Source of the DNA: Acidimicrobiales bacterium
GTDB taxonomy: Bacteria > Actinomycetota > Acidimicrobiia > Acidimicrobiales > SZUA-35
DNA: 64,000 nt
Direction of reading: 5' to 3'
Assembly: GCA_028285495.1 (NCBI GenBank)
Contig: JANQPB010000006.1
Location: forward strand, 310,001 to 374,000
Part shown: one piece after another, positions 23,808 through 34,098 of the stretch
Numbering within the stretch: position 1 is the first letter of the stretch
How the letters are laid out: every line of letters starts with the position of its first letter
Program-made: the position numbers and the translations under genes
The notes under the pieces: generated by a model
Seen by the model: only the letters and a program-made list of their open reading frames with translations
What the model was told of the DNA's origin: nothing
Databases searched by the model: none

Positions 23808-24808
23808 CGGCCCGCTCCGCCGGACGCGGCGTCCGACAGCTGCCGCCGGCCGGCGACCACCTCGAGCCAGGCGACCAGATCGCGACGCCAGGCCGCGGGC
23901 TCGAGGATCTCGGCGTGGTCGAGCAGGCCGAGCACGAACGACCGGAACGCGTCGTGCCGGGCGACGGGCACGGTGAAGATCGTGCCGCCGTCCCGACCGG
24001 GCTCCGTGACCACGTCGGGGCCGAGCTGGCGGGCCGCGGTCTCGGCCCTGGCCGCATCGACCAGCAGGCGGGCCATCACCGTCTCCTCGTCGCCGATCTC
24101 CCAGGCCGGCCGGGGCTGGGCCCCCGGTGACGGCGGTGGCGTCGACGTCGCCGGCTCCCCCGTCTGTTCGACCGTGCCGACGATCCGGTCGAGCCGGAAG
24201 TTGCGCTCGCCCTCCCGCACCCGATCCCAGCCGGTGAGATACCAGCGGCCCCGCTGGAAATCGAGGCGCCAGGGCTCGACCGTCCGCCTGGCGCTGCCGC
24301 CCTGTCGGTCGGCGTAGTCGAACCGGACCACCCGCCGCTCGGCGATGGCCTGGAACAACGGCTCGAGGGCCGGGTCGGTCGGAATGCTGGTGACGGCGCC
24401 ACTGGCCGGGTCGGGCTGCGGCCGCTCGGGGCCGGGCTCGGGACCGTCGGCCATCCCGCCCAGCTTCCACAGCGCCTCCCGCTCGCCCAGCCCGTCCAGC
24501 CGGACCGTCAGCGATGCCAGGTGCAGCGCGGCCAGCTCGTCCGGGTCGAGACCGGGATCGGGCAGGTAGTAGTCGTCGGCCTCGATCCGGTAGCCGTCGA
24601 TCGGCGGGTCGGTGGCCGGGACCCGCTCGACCCGGAGGGGGATGCCGAGCACCCGCAGGTCGTCCTTGTCCCGCTCGAAGGCCCGGTGGAAGGCGGCGCC
24701 GGCCGGCGGGTAGCCGTCGACCTTCTGGCGGAGGTCCTCGGCCGTCAACGGGCGCGGCGTGTCGAGCAGCACCGCCGTGAGGTTCAGCAGCCGTTCGAGC
24801 TTGTTCAC
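23804..24808 (-). CDS. pafB: WYL-domain transcriptional regulator PafB
   Basis: A 334-residue regulator starting at GTG 24808. It begins NKLERLLNLTAVLLDTPRPL, a HTH_11-type winged helix that reads on as TAEDLRQKVDGY. The WYL core appears as VEPWRLDFQRGRWYLTGWD followed by RNFRLDRIVG. It pairs with PafC as the heterodimer-like activator known from mycobacteria. The gap to pafA is 55 bp and the stop overlaps pafC, so pafA, pafB and pafC probably form one operon. Confidence 0.9.
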   Translation of the reverse strand: MNKLERLLNLTAVLLDTPRPLTAEDLRQKVDGYPPAGAAFHRAFERDKDDLRVLGIPLRVERVPATDPPIDGYRIEADDYYLPDPGLDPDELAALHLASLTVRLDGLGEREALWKLGGMADGPEPGPERPQPDPASGAVTSIPTDPALEPLFQAIAERRVVRFDYADRQGGSARRTVEPWRLDFQRGRWYLTGWDRVREGERNFRLDRIVGTVEQTGEPATSTPPPSPGAQPRPAWEIGDEETVMARLLVDAARAETAARQLGPDVVTEPGRDGGTIFTVPVARHDAFRSFVLGLLDHAEILEPAAWRRDLVAWLEVVAGRRQLSDAASGGAGR

Positions 24809-24863
24809 TCCGGTCAGGATACGCAGCGGAACCGAGCCAGAGGCTCCCCGCCGGGCCGCACCG

Positions 24864-26225
24864 TCAGAGCGACTCGATCAGCTTGGCCACCCGGTCGTCC
24901 TCGCTGCGGAACGGGTCCTTGCACAGCACGGTTCGCTGGGCCTGGTCGTTCAGCTTCAGGTGGACCCAGTCGACCGTGTAGTCGCGCTTCTTCTCCTTGG
25001 CCCGACGGATGAAGTCGCCCCGGAGCTTGGCCCTCGTCGACTGGGGGGGCGTGTCGATCGCCTCGAACATCTCGGCGTCGGTGAGGGTCCGCTCGGCCCG
25101 CCCGTGATCCTGCAGCTTGTAGAACAGGCCGTTGTCTCGCCGGACGTCGTGGTACTGGAGGTCGAGCAGCGACACCTTGGCGTGGCTCAACGGCAGGTCG
25201 TGCTTGGCCCGGTAGGCCTCGATCAGGTTGTGCTTGATGACCCAGTCGAGCTCGGTGTCGAGCTTGAACGGGTCGCTCTCCAGGTGTGTCATCACGTGCT
25301 CCCACATGGCGAGCGCCTTGAGCTCGTCGTCGGGGAAGCCGTGGGTGTCCCGGTACCGGAGGGCCCGGTCGAGATACTCGCCCTGGATCTCCAGCGCCGA
25401 GGCGTCGCGCCCGTTGGCCAGCCGCACCCGACGGCTCAGCGTCAAGTCGTGGCTGATCTCCCGGATGGCCCGGATCGGGTTCTCCAAGCTGAGATCTCGC
25501 AGCAGGCAGCTCGGATCCTCGACCATCCGCAGCAGCACCGCCATCGCCCCCATCTTGAGGAACGTGGTGTACTCGCTCATGTTCGAGTCACCGACGATCA
25601 CGTGCAGCCGTCGGAAGTGCTCGGCATCGGCGTGCGGCTCGTCGCGGGTGTTGATGATGGGCCGCGACCGTGTGGTGGCCGACGACACCCCCTCCCAGAT
25701 GTGCTCGGCCCGCTGGCTGATGGCGTACATCGAGCCCCTGGCGGTCTGGAGGACCTTGCCGGCGCCGGCGTAGATCTGCCGGGAGACCAGGAACGGAATG
25801 AGGATCTCGCCGTAGTGGCTCAGGTCGTCGGAGCGGCGGGTGAGGTAGTTCTCGTGGCAGCCGTACGAGTTGCCGGCGGAGTCGGTGTTGTTCTTGAACA
25901 GGTGGACCGTGCCCCGGATGCCCTCGTCCTGCAGGCGCTCCTCGGCCGAGTCGAGGAGTTGCTCGAGGATCCGCTCGCCCGCCTTGTCGTGGACGACGAC
26001 CTCGTCGATGGAGTCGCACTCGGCCGTGGCGTACTCGGGGTGGGAGCCGACGTCGAGGTAGAGCCTGGCGCCGTTGACCAGGAACACGTTCGACGAGCGC
26101 CCCCATGACACCACCCGGCGGAACAGGTAGCGGGCGACCTCGTCTGGGCTCAGGCGACGTTGACCGCGCAGGGTGCACGTGACCCCGTACTCGGTCTCGA
26201 TCCCGTAGATGCGGCGAGAGAACAC
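24864..26225 (-). CDS. pafA: Pup-protein ligase PafA
   Basis: A 453-residue glutamine-synthetase-like enzyme that links the C-terminal Glu of Pup to lysines of target proteins. The ATP-site start [10 protein letters not shown] (residues 8-17) and the catalytic region [16 protein letters not shown], holding the nucleophile-activating Asp, are visible. [20 protein letters not shown] is a second conserved stretch. It has no Dop-type loop insertion between the first motifs. Start is GTG 26225, after a weak GGGG. It shares the glutamine-synthetase fold with Dop encoded about 2 kb upstream, as is usual for the pair. Confidence 0.95.
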   Translation of the reverse strand: MFSRRIYGIETEYGVTCTLRGQRRLSPDEVARYLFRRVVSWGRSSNVFLVNGARLYLDVGSHPEYATAECDSIDEVVVHDKAGERILEQLLDSAEERLQDEGIRGTVHLFKNNTDSAGNSYGCHENYLTRRSDDLSHYGEILIPFLVSRQIYAGAGKVLQTARGSMYAISQRAEHIWEGVSSATTRSRPIINTRDEPHADAEHFRRLHVIVGDSNMSEYTTFLKMGAMAVLLRMVEDPSCLLRDLSLENPIRAIREISHDLTLSRRVRLANGRDASALEIQGEYLDRALRYRDTHGFPDDELKALAMWEHVMTHLESDPFKLDTELDWVIKHNLIEAYRAKHDLPLSHAKVSLLDLQYHDVRRDNGLFYKLQDHGRAERTLTDAEMFEAIDTPPQSTRAKLRGDFIRRAKEKKRDYTVDWVHLKLNDQAQRTVLCKDPFRSEDDRVAKLIESL

Positions 26226-26290
26226 ACCCCTAACCTAGTCGGGATCGGCGCCGGGCAAGCATCCGGGGCACGGGTGTCGTTGCTGCCGGC

Positions 26291-26989
26291 TCAGCCGTCA
26301 TCGTCGGCGGCAACGCCGAGCAGGTCGGTGATCTGCCCGTTCTCCAACCGCTCGAAGCACCGGCCCCGATCCCGCCTGGCCAGGATCCCGACTTCCAGGT
26401 CGTCTGGGGCCAATGTGCGCTCGTCGCCGGCCAGCGCGTCGACCGCGGCCCGGAGGGCGCCGCCGGCGTCGAGATCGGCGTTGTAGCTGGCGGCGAGCCG
26501 CTCCCGGATCGAGTCGGCCTCGCCGCCGAGCACCGCGAACCCGTCCTCGTCGGTGACCGAGCCGTCGTAGCGGATGTGGAACATCCGATCGCCGTCGCGC
26601 TGGAAGCCGACGGCGGTCACGAGGATCTCGACCTCGAGGGGCTTGGTGTCGTGGGTGAAGATCTGGCCGAGCATCTGGGCGTACTGGTTGGCCAGGGCCT
26701 GCGGGTCGACGTCGTCTCGGGAGTAGGTGTAGCCCTTCACGTCGGCGTGGCGGATGCCGGCGATGCGCAGCTGGTCGTACTCGTTGTAGCGACCGACGCC
26801 GGCGAAGGCGATCCGGTCGTAGATCTCCGAGACCTTGCGGAGGTTGCGGGACGGGTTCTCGGCGCAGAGCAGGACCCCGTCGTCGAACTCGACGGCGACG
26901 AGGCTGCGCCCACGGGCGATGCCCTTCTGGGCGAAATCGGCCCGGTCCTTCATCAACTGCTCGGGAGCGACGTAGAACGGCATGTTCAT
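26291..26989 (-). CDS. prcA: Proteasome alpha subunit
   Basis: A 232-residue non-catalytic ring subunit. The N-terminal FYVAPEQLMKDRADFAQKGI and then ARGRSLVAVEFDDGVLLCAE form the gate and first strands of the alpha fold, and NPSRNLRKVSEIYDRIAFAG is a conserved alpha feature. The mycobacterial protein begins in the same way. ATG 26989 is preferred because AGGGAGG precedes it by nine bases; an ATG two codons in is an alternative. A 48-bp gap lies between it and prcB. It stacks on PrcB to form the 20S core with the ARC ring docking on its C-terminal pockets. Confidence 0.95.
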   Translation of the reverse strand: MNMPFYVAPEQLMKDRADFAQKGIARGRSLVAVEFDDGVLLCAENPSRNLRKVSEIYDRIAFAGVGRYNEYDQLRIAGIRHADVKGYTYSRDDVDPQALANQYAQMLGQIFTHDTKPLEVEILVTAVGFQRDGDRMFHIRYDGSVTDEDGFAVLGGEADSIRERLAASYNADLDAGGALRAAVDALAGDERTLAPDDLEVGILARRDRGRCFERLENGQITDLLGVAADDDG

Positions 26990-27037
26990 CGGATCAGACC
27001 TCCCTGGCCGGGTCGGTTGGTGCGAGGTGCATGGTGA

Positions 27038-27847
27038 CTACGCCTCCTCGCGCTCGGCGAACTCGGACAGGACCGACCCGAAGCGCTCGGCGATCTCGGG
27101 CTCGTCGAGGTCGGCGTAGCCGTCCGCGGTGATGACCGCAACGGTCGGGTAGATGCCCCGCATGCTGTCGGGACCGCCGGTGGCCGAGTCGTCGTCGGCG
27201 GCGTTGAACAGCGCCCGGATGAGGAGGTCGACCGCCTCGTCCCGGCTGTTCGAGTTGCGATGCCCGAGCTTGATCACCGTTCGGGCGAACAGGCTGCCGG
27301 AACCGGAGGCGACGAAGTCCTCCTCCTCGTACCGGCCGCCGGTGACGTCGTAGGCGAAGAGCCGGCCGAAGCCGCGACGGCGGTCGAACCCGGCGAACAG
27401 CGGCACGACGACCATGCCCTGCATCGCCATCGGCAGGTGACCCCGCAGCATCTGCGACAGCTGGTTGGCCTTGCCCTCGAGGGAGAGCGAGCGGCCCTCG
27501 ACCTTCTCGTAGTGCTCGAGCTGGAGCTGGAACATCTTGACCATCTCGAGCGCCGGGCCGGCGGCGCCGGCGATCGCCACCCCGGACCAGCGATCGGCCG
27601 GGAACACCTTGTTCATGGTGCGATGGCTGATCAGGTTGCCGGACGTGGCCCGCCGATCGCCGGCGATCACCACGCCGTCGGCGAAGCGGGCGGCCACGAC
27701 CGTGGTGCCGTGGGTGATCAGCGAGACGTCGGCGTCGGTGGCGTCGAGTCGCAGATCCCGGTAGTCGGGACCGACCCCGAGCTCGCGGAGCAGTCCGGCG
27801 AAGCTCGGCCCCGGATCCTCGGCCGGGCTGAAGTGAGGTAGCGTCAT
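27038..27847 (-). CDS. prcB: Proteasome beta subunit
   Basis: A 269-residue catalytic subunit made with a propeptide. The propeptide is residues 1-47, ending in THG; autocleavage would expose Thr48 of TTVVAARFADGVVIAGDRRA, the N-terminal nucleophile. VIAGDRRATSGN corresponds to VMAGDRRSTQGN of the mycobacterial protein, and GRYEEEDFVASGSGSLFAR to the substrate-channel region. No strong ribosome site precedes ATG 27847. A 146-bp gap to the stop of pup separates two parts of the locus. Confidence 0.95.
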   Translation of the reverse strand: MTLPHFSPAEDPGPSFAGLLRELGVGPDYRDLRLDATDADVSLITHGTTVVAARFADGVVIAGDRRATSGNLISHRTMNKVFPADRWSGVAIAGAAGPALEMVKMFQLQLEHYEKVEGRSLSLEGKANQLSQMLRGHLPMAMQGMVVVPLFAGFDRRRGFGRLFAYDVTGGRYEEEDFVASGSGSLFARTVIKLGHRNSNSRDEAVDLLIRALFNAADDDSATGGPDSMRGIYPTVAVITADGYADLDEPEIAERFGSVLSEFAEREEA

Positions 27848-27993
27848 ACGCCGGTCAGCCTAGCGTTGCCCGCTTCGGCTGCCGGGACCGGATCCGAGTT
27901 TCGACCCGGGCGGAGCGGGCCTGCGGCGGGCGGGGTCGACGCACCTCCCCGGCGATGGTCGGCCGGGGAGGGCGGTGCGGCCCTCTGGTGCGG

Positions 27994-28188
27994 CTACTGG
28001 CCGCCCTTCTGGATGTAGCTCTTGACGAAGTCTTCGGCGTTCGTCTCGAGCACGTCGTCGATCTCGTCCAACAGGTCGTCGAGCTCGGCCTTCAGGGCCT
28101 CGCCGGACTCGCTGCTGGCGGGGGCCTCCTCGGCCACCTCTTCGGTTGGCTTCGGAGCATTCCTCCGGACTTGCTCCCGTTCAGCCAT
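27994..28188 (-). CDS. pup: Prokaryotic ubiquitin-like protein Pup
   Basis: A 64-residue acidic, mainly disordered protein. It begins MAEREQVRRNAPKPTEEV and ends FVKSYIQKGGQ. Pup tags proteins for the proteasome; the C-terminal Gln must be deamidated by Dop to Glu before PafA can ligate it, which the GGQ end predicts. The central segment ELDDLLDEIDDVLETNAEDF is the ARC-binding helix. Start ATG 28188 is fixed by AGGAGG seven bases upstream; an earlier in-frame start at 28209 is weaker. It lies 50 bp downstream of dop. Confidence 0.95.
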   Translation of the reverse strand: MAEREQVRRNAPKPTEEVAEEAPASSESGEALKAELDDLLDEIDDVLETNAEDFVKSYIQKGGQ

Positions 28189-28195
28189 TGTTGGT

Positions 28196-28201
28196 CCTCC
28201 T
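28196..28201 (-). promoter_or_regulatory. Strong ribosome-binding site of pup
   Basis: A perfect AGGAGG on the minus strand lies seven bases before ATG 28188. It decides the start and suggests high translation, as would suit a tag protein needed in excess. Confidence 0.7.
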
Positions 28202-28238
28202 ACTAGCAACCGGTGGCGGTGCGCGACCCTGGCGGGGA

Positions 28239-29750
28239 TCAGGCTCCGAGCCGGTCCAACAGATCGGTTACGGTGTCGCTCTCATCGAGAATAGTCCCGA
28301 CGTGGTCAACGGTACCGCGTCCCGGCTCGAGCATGGGAACTCGCCGGAGCGGGTCGTCGCCAACGTCGAACACGATCGAATCCCAGTTGGCGGCGACGAT
28401 CGAGTCGGCGTACTTCTGCAGGCAGCGGCCGCGGAAGTAGGCCCGGGTGTCGGGCGGGGGCTCGGTGACGGCGACCGCCGCCTCGTCGTCGTCGACCAGC
28501 GCCTCCAGGCCGGCCCTGGCCGCCAGCGACTTCGCCGGTCGCAGGTCGTGGTACTGCAGATCGAGGGCCCGGAGCCGGGGGTCGTCCCAGTCGCAGTCGT
28601 GACGGTCCATGAACCCCTCGAGCAACCGCTTCTTGGCCACCCAGTCGATCGAGCCGGCCAGCGAATCGGGGTCGGCCTCGAGACCGGCCAGCGTGCGCTC
28701 CCAGCGCTCCAGCACCTGCTTGCCGCACTCCTCGCCGACCGCTTCGAGCCCGAACCGGTCGGCCCACGCCTGGGCCTGGGCCAGCAGGTCCCACTGGATC
28801 TCGATCGCCGTTGCGGTACCGCCGTCGATCAGGTCGAGCGGCTTGGAGAGGCCCAGGTCGTGGCTGACGGCGTGCATCGCCTCGACCGGGCTCTCGATCG
28901 GCATGGGCCGCTCGTAGGCCCCGTCCTCGAGCATGGCGAACACGATGGCGGACGTCCCGACCTTCATCAGCGTCGAGACCTGGGCCATGTTGGCGTCGCC
29001 GACGATCACGTGCAGCCGCCGGTACTTCTGGGAGTCGGCGTGGGGCTCGTCTCGGGTGTTGACGATCGGGCGCTTCAGGGTGGTCTCGAGCCCGACCTCC
29101 TCCTCGAAGTGCTCGGCCCGCTGGGTCAGCTGGTACGGCACCTCCTTGCGACCGACGCCGGGCAGCTCGGAGCCGACCTTGCCAGAGCCGGTGTAGATCT
29201 GGCGGGTCACGAAGTGGGTGGTGGCGGCGTTGATGATCTGGCCGAACGGCAGGTTGCGGTCGAGCAGGTAGTTCTCGTGGCAGCCGTAGGCGTTGCCCTT
29301 GCGGTCGGTGTTGTCCTTGTAGATGACGATCTCCTGCCCATCGGGCAGGGCGTCGGCGGCGGCGACCATCGAGTCGATGAGGATCAGCTCGGCCGCCCGG
29401 TCGAACAGCACGACCGAGAGGGCGTCGCGGCACTCGGGGGTCGACAGCTCGGGATGGGCGTGGTCGACGTAGTAGCGGGCGCCGTTGGTCAGCACGGCGT
29501 TGACCAGGTGGGTCTCCACCTCGGGCGGCAGGGCGAACTCGGGGGCCATGAGGTCCCTGGCGTCGGCGCCCGGCATCTCGTCGATGAAGTCCCACGCCAC
29601 CGGGGTGGTGCGGTCGTCCAGGCCACCGACGTCGGTTCCGACGTAGGCGTTGATCAACAGCGACGACGCCGAGACCGGATTCCAGTCGGCGGTGCCCCGC
29701 ACCATGATCCCGAACTCGGTCTCGATGCCGACGATCTTGGGTACTGCCAT
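28239..29750 (-). CDS. dop: Pup deamidase/depupylase Dop
   Basis: A 503-residue paralogue of PafA. GIETEFGIMV (residues 8-17) starts the fold; the Dop-specific loop is visible in the stretch DDRTTPVAWDFIDEMPGADA; the catalytic Asp lies in [38 protein letters not shown] matches the second conserved stretch of PafA. It deamidates Pup(Gln) and also removes Pup from substrates. A GGGGAG directly precedes ATG 29750. The 50-bp spacings to arc and pup indicate one transcript. Confidence 0.95.
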   Translation of the reverse strand: MAVPKIVGIETEFGIMVRGTADWNPVSASSLLINAYVGTDVGGLDDRTTPVAWDFIDEMPGADARDLMAPEFALPPEVETHLVNAVLTNGARYYVDHAHPELSTPECRDALSVVLFDRAAELILIDSMVAAADALPDGQEIVIYKDNTDRKGNAYGCHENYLLDRNLPFGQIINAATTHFVTRQIYTGSGKVGSELPGVGRKEVPYQLTQRAEHFEEEVGLETTLKRPIVNTRDEPHADSQKYRRLHVIVGDANMAQVSTLMKVGTSAIVFAMLEDGAYERPMPIESPVEAMHAVSHDLGLSKPLDLIDGGTATAIEIQWDLLAQAQAWADRFGLEAVGEECGKQVLERWERTLAGLEADPDSLAGSIDWVAKKRLLEGFMDRHDCDWDDPRLRALDLQYHDLRPAKSLAARAGLEALVDDDEAAVAVTEPPPDTRAYFRGRCLQKYADSIVAANWDSIVFDVGDDPLRRVPMLEPGRGTVDHVGTILDESDTVTDLLDRLGA

Positions 29751-29800
29751 CTCCCCTACCGACTCCTGTCCGCTCCGGCCTGCGCCTCCGACGCCCCCGG

Positions 29801-31570
29801 CTACAGGTACTGGCCGGTGGCCACCTGCTCGATGGCCCGCCCGCCGGTCTTCTCTTCGCCGGATGGACCGACCAGCGTACGGACATAGACGATGCGCTCG
29901 CCCTTCTTGCCCGAGATCTTCGCCCAGTCGTCCGGGTTCGTCGTGTTGGGGAGGTCCTCGTGCTCCTTGTACTCCTGGGTGACCGACACCATCAGGTCGT
30001 CGGTGACGATGCCCTTCTCGCCCGTGTCGAGGAAGCGCTTGATGGCCAGCTTCTTCGCCCGGCGAACGATGTTCTCGATCATGGCGCCGGAGGCGAAGTC
30101 GCGGAAGTAGAGGATCTCCTTGTCGCCGTTCTGGTACGTGACCTCCAGGAACCGGGTGTCGTCGTCGGAGCGGTACATGAACTCGACCGTGCGGTCGATC
30201 ATGGCCACCAGGGCCGACTCGAGCTCGACGTGGGCCCTGATCTCGTCCTCGTGGATCGGGAGGTCCTTGGTCAGGTAGTTGGCGAAGATCGACTTGGCCG
30301 ATTCGATGTCGGGCCGCTCGATCTTGATCTTCACGTCGAGGCGACCGGGGCGCAGGATGGCGGGATCGATCAGGTCCTCACGGTTGGAGGCGCCGATCAC
30401 GATCACGTTCTTCAGCGTCTCGACGCCGTCGATCTCGGCCAGCAGCTGGGGCACGATCGTCGACTCGATGTCGGAGCTGATCCCGGACCCGCGGGTCCGG
30501 AACAGCGACTCCATCTCGTCGAAGAAGATGATGACCGGCCAGCCCTCGTCCGACTTCTCCCTGGCCCGCTGGAAGATGAGCCGGATCTGGCGCTCGGTCT
30601 CGCCAACGTACTTGTTGAGCAGCTCGGGGCCCTTGATGTTGAGGAAGAAGCTCCTCGCCTCCTGGTCGCCGGACAGCTCGGCCACCTTCTTGGCCAGCGA
30701 GTTGGCCACCGCCTTGGCGATGAGGGTCTTGCCGCAACCGGGCGGGCCGTAGAGCAGGATGCCCTTCGGCGCCGGGAGCTGGTGCTCGGCGAACAGGTCG
30801 GCGTGCAGGAACGGCAGCTCGACGGCGTCGACGATGGTCTCGATCTGGGTGTCGAGGCCGCCGATGTCGTCGTAGGAGACGTCGGGGACCTCTTCGAGCA
30901 CGAGCTCCTCGACCTCGGCCTTGGGCAGCTTCTCGATCAACACCGACGAGCGGGAGTCGAGCAGCATCGAGTCGCCGGCCCGGACGCCGGTGCCGATCAG
31001 GTGCTCGGCCAGCTCGACGACCTTCTCCTCGTCGGCCCGGCCGACGATGAAGGCCCGGAGACCGTCGGGGAACATCTCCTTGACGGTGACGACCTCGCCC
31101 GAGCGCTCGGGCTGGCGGACCTTGACGATGTTGAGCGACTCGTTGAGCACCACCTCGACGCCGCGGACCAGCTCGTCCGCGTCGATGGCCGGGTGGGCTT
31201 CGACCCGCATCTTGCGGCCGCTCGAGTAGATGTCGGCGGAGCCGTCCGAATTGATGCCGAGCAGGGTGCCGTAGGCGCTCGGCGGTTGGGTGAGCTTGTC
31301 GACCTCTTCGCGAAGCGCGGCGATGTGCTCGCGCGCCTCGCGGAGGGTGTAGGTCAGCTTCTCGTTCTGGCTGACCGCCTGGGCCAGTTGGCCCTTGGTG
31401 TCGAGGAGGCGCTCCTCCAGGGTGCGCACCCGCTTTGGTGCGTCCTGCAGGCGGCGACGGAGGTTGACGACCTCCTCTTCCATGGCCTGGAGCTGCGCCT
31501 GCAGCTCGGCCACGCCGGCCTCGGAATCGGCCGGACGCTTCTCGAACTCGGGAGTCTTGACGACCACCAC
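29801..31570 (-). CDS. arc: AAA ATPase forming the proteasome cap (ARC/Mpa)
   Basis: A 589-residue ATPase. An N-terminal coiled coil (about residues 20-95) captures Pup, two OB domains follow (95-225), then the AAA module with Walker A GPPGCGKT at 275-282, pore loop KYVGETE at 320-326, Walker B IIFFDEME at 347-354, and [20 protein letters not shown]. The protein ends GQYL, the C-terminal motif with penultimate Tyr that docks into the proteasome alpha ring. Start GTG 31570, or GTG 31567, lies close behind AGGAG. It is the first gene of the Pup-proteasome group; the 274-bp gap upstream probably holds the promoter. Confidence 0.95.
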   Translation of the reverse strand: MVVVKTPEFEKRPADSEAGVAELQAQLQAMEEEVVNLRRRLQDAPKRVRTLEERLLDTKGQLAQAVSQNEKLTYTLREAREHIAALREEVDKLTQPPSAYGTLLGINSDGSADIYSSGRKMRVEAHPAIDADELVRGVEVVLNESLNIVKVRQPERSGEVVTVKEMFPDGLRAFIVGRADEEKVVELAEHLIGTGVRAGDSMLLDSRSSVLIEKLPKAEVEELVLEEVPDVSYDDIGGLDTQIETIVDAVELPFLHADLFAEHQLPAPKGILLYGPPGCGKTLIAKAVANSLAKKVAELSGDQEARSFFLNIKGPELLNKYVGETERQIRLIFQRAREKSDEGWPVIIFFDEMESLFRTRGSGISSDIESTIVPQLLAEIDGVETLKNVIVIGASNREDLIDPAILRPGRLDVKIKIERPDIESAKSIFANYLTKDLPIHEDEIRAHVELESALVAMIDRTVEFMYRSDDDTRFLEVTYQNGDKEILYFRDFASGAMIENIVRRAKKLAIKRFLDTGEKGIVTDDLMVSVTQEYKEHEDLPNTTNPDDWAKISGKKGERIVYVRTLVGPSGEEKTGGRAIEQVATGQYL

Positions 31571-31844
31571 CTCCTGGAACGTCTCGTCAGGAACCTCCGC
31601 TCCGGACCCTACACCTTCGGCAGGGGCGGAACCGGTTCAAGCGGCGGACCGACGGGACTACGGCGTGTACTCGTTGCGTCGTGCTTGGCGGATGTGCGTT
31701 GGCGGATCGGAATCGGGAGGTTCGCCGTTGTGGCGGAACCTCGTGGTAGCGGATGGTGCGACGACGTTGTCGCCTTTACTCATAGCGTAGTTGGTCGGGT
31801 GGGTCGAAAGGTGATCGTCGCGTGAACCCGGGACGTGACGGTTG
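31571..31844 (-). promoter_or_regulatory. Gap probably holding the proteasome operon promoter
   Basis: These 274 bp lie between the start of arc and the stop of the peptidase gene on the same strand. They are poorer in G+C than their surroundings around 31740-31815, a place suited to a promoter reading leftward. I could not settle on a -35/-10 pair. No gene of convincing composition is present. Confidence 0.35.
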
Positions 31845-33977
31845 CTACGCCTCGCAGCCGGTCACCCACAGGATGTAGGCCAGGATCCGAGCCTCGTCCG
31901 ACCACGCCTCGTAGCGACCGGACGGCCCCCCGTGACCGGCCCCCAGGTCGGTCCAGAGCAGGATCGGGCCGTCGCCGGTGCTCGTCGCCCGCAGCTTCTG
32001 GACCCACTTCGCCGGCTCCCAGTAGTTGACCCGGGTGTCGTTGAAACCGCCGGTGGCGAGCACCGACGGGTGGTCGATCGGCTCGACGTTGTCATAGGGC
32101 GAGTAGGCGGCCATCGCCTCGTAGATCGCCTCGTCCTCGCCCGGGTTGCCCCACTCCTCCCACTCGGTGACCGTGAGCGGCTGGGTCGGGTCGAGAATCG
32201 TGGTGAGCGCATCGACGAACGGCACCTGGGCCACGACCCCGGCGAACAGCTCGGGGGCCTGGTTCATCACGGCGCCGGCCATCAGCCCGCCGGCCGAGCC
32301 GCCCCGCAGCACCAGCTGTTGCGGGGTGGTCCATCCGGTGTCGATCAGGTGCCGGGCGACGGCGATCACGTCGGTGAACGTGTTCTGCTTGCGCTCGAAC
32401 TTGCCGTCGAGATACCAGGCCCGCCCCATCTCACCGCCGCCACGCACGTGGGCGATGGCAAACGCGAAGCCGCGGTCGAGCAGCGAGAGCCGCGCCGAGG
32501 AGAACACGGGGTCCATCGAGGCCTCGTAGGCCCCGTAGGCATAGAGCAGACACGGCCCCGGGGTGGCCGGCCCATCGGCCCCGTCGCCCTCGCCGTCGGC
32601 CCGAGCCCGCCACACGAGGCTGACCGGCACCTCGGCCCCGTCTGGCGAGGTGGCCCACCGCCTGGCCGTCCGGTAGTGCCCGGACTCGAACCCGCCGAGC
32701 ACCTCCTGCTGCTTGAGCAGCGTGCGCTCGCCGGTGGTGGTGTCGAGCAGGAAGAGGCTCGGTGGCGTGACCATGGACGAGTAGCCGTAGCGCAGCGTCG
32801 TGGCCGTCGGGTCCGGGTTGGCCCCGGCCCAGGTGGTCGACGGGTCCTCGGGCTGGTCGACCGTCCGGTAGCCGCCGTCGGCCCAACGCCGGAGGCGGAT
32901 CCTGGTCGAGCCCTCGGTCCGTTCGAAGAGAACCAGGTTGTCGCTGGCGGCCTCGAAGCCCGAGATCGTCACCGAGTCGGAGCCGGGGATGAGCTCGGTC
33001 CAGTTCTCGGGCTCGGGCGCATCGTCCGGGGCGGTGACGACCCGGAAGTTCTCGGCCTCGTCGTTGGTCAGGATGACGAACCGGTCGCCGTGGTGGGCGA
33101 CGGCGTACTCGACGCCCTGGCGACGGGCCGCGATCAGCCGGGGCTCGGCCTCGGGCCGATCGGCCGGGACGACCCGGACCTCGTCGGTGATCTTGGAGCC
33201 GACGCCGATGTGGATGAACGAGTCGTCCTTGTCGACCCCGACACCGACGAAGAACCGCTCGTCGTCCTCCCGGTAGACGAGCACGTCGTCGCTGACCGGC
33301 TGGCCGACGACATGGCGCCAGACCTCGTGCGGCCGGTTGGCGGCGTCCGGCCGCACGTAGAAGAAGGTGCGATTGTCGAGCGCCCAGGCTGCGCCGTACG
33401 ACAGGTCGTTGAGGCCGTCGTCGTGGTCCTCGCCCGTCTCGAGATCGCGGACGACGGCGCGGAACCGCTCGTCGCCCGAGCGGTCCGACCCCCACAGGAG
33501 CCATCGATGATCGGGCGAGATCTCGTAGATGCCGATGTCGAAGAACTCGGAGTCGCCCGCCTCGACGTTCTCGTCGAGCAGGATCTGCTCGTCTGGCGGT
33601 CCATCGGTCCCGGCCTCGGGCGCCGCCGGGTAGGACCCGTCCGCAGGGACGGGCCGCCGGCAGTGGATGCCGTACTGCTGGCCCTCGACGGTTCGGCCGT
33701 AGTAGGCCCACGGCCCGTCCGGAACCGGGACCGACAGGTCGGTCTCCTTGACCCGGCCCTTGATCTCGGCGTAGAGCCGGTCCCGCAGGTCGGCGACCGG
33801 GGCAAGCACCGCCTCGGTGTGCTCGTTCTCCGCCTCGAGGTGGGCCCGCACCTCCGGCGAGTCCTTGTCGTGGAGCCAGCGGTACGGGTCGACCCTCGTC
33901 CTGCCCCAGACGGTGGTCTCGACCGGATCGACGCGGGCGACGGGCGGCGCCGGCGGTGGTTCGGATGGTGTCGGCAT
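31845..33977 (-). CDS. Prolyl oligopeptidase family serine peptidase (S9, oligopeptidase-B like)
   Basis: A 710-residue S9 peptidase. The N-terminal VWGRTRVDPYRWLHDKDSPE starts the propeller. The C-terminal alpha/beta-hydrolase has the nucleophile in LRGGSAGGLMAGAVMN, the acid in the VLATGGFNDTRVNYWEPAK region and the His in GAGHGGPSGRYE. Oligopeptidase B cuts short peptides after basic residues; the acidic pair needed for that was not checked. There is no signal peptide, so it acts in the cytoplasm, possibly finishing peptides released by the proteasome encoded next to it; this link is only positional. Start ATG 33977 is preferred over a longer frame that reads into the upstream divergent promoter region. 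Confidence 0.92.
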   Translation of the reverse strand: MPTPSEPPPAPPVARVDPVETTVWGRTRVDPYRWLHDKDSPEVRAHLEAENEHTEAVLAPVADLRDRLYAEIKGRVKETDLSVPVPDGPWAYYGRTVEGQQYGIHCRRPVPADGSYPAAPEAGTDGPPDEQILLDENVEAGDSEFFDIGIYEISPDHRWLLWGSDRSGDERFRAVVRDLETGEDHDDGLNDLSYGAAWALDNRTFFYVRPDAANRPHEVWRHVVGQPVSDDVLVYREDDERFFVGVGVDKDDSFIHIGVGSKITDEVRVVPADRPEAEPRLIAARRQGVEYAVAHHGDRFVILTNDEAENFRVVTAPDDAPEPENWTELIPGSDSVTISGFEAASDNLVLFERTEGSTRIRLRRWADGGYRTVDQPEDPSTTWAGANPDPTATTLRYGYSSMVTPPSLFLLDTTTGERTLLKQQEVLGGFESGHYRTARRWATSPDGAEVPVSLVWRARADGEGDGADGPATPGPCLLYAYGAYEASMDPVFSSARLSLLDRGFAFAIAHVRGGGEMGRAWYLDGKFERKQNTFTDVIAVARHLIDTGWTTPQQLVLRGGSAGGLMAGAVMNQAPELFAGVVAQVPFVDALTTILDPTQPLTVTEWEEWGNPGEDEAIYEAMAAYSPYDNVEPIDHPSVLATGGFNDTRVNYWEPAKWVQKLRATSTGDGPILLWTDLGAGHGGPSGRYEAWSDEARILAYILWVTGCEA

Positions 33978-34098
33978 GGATGCCAAGGGTAGGCCCGGCC
34001 AGGGACACTCAAGCCCACCGGCGGCGAAGCCCTCTGGCCCGCCGGCGCCGGCCGAACCCCCTTCCCCACCGTGGGATCGGGCGGATAGGGTCGGCTCC

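Noticed and set aside
29960..31825. A 621-codon plus-strand frame across arc
   Set aside because: The minus strand encodes the AAA ATPase with its complete motifs and GQYL end.
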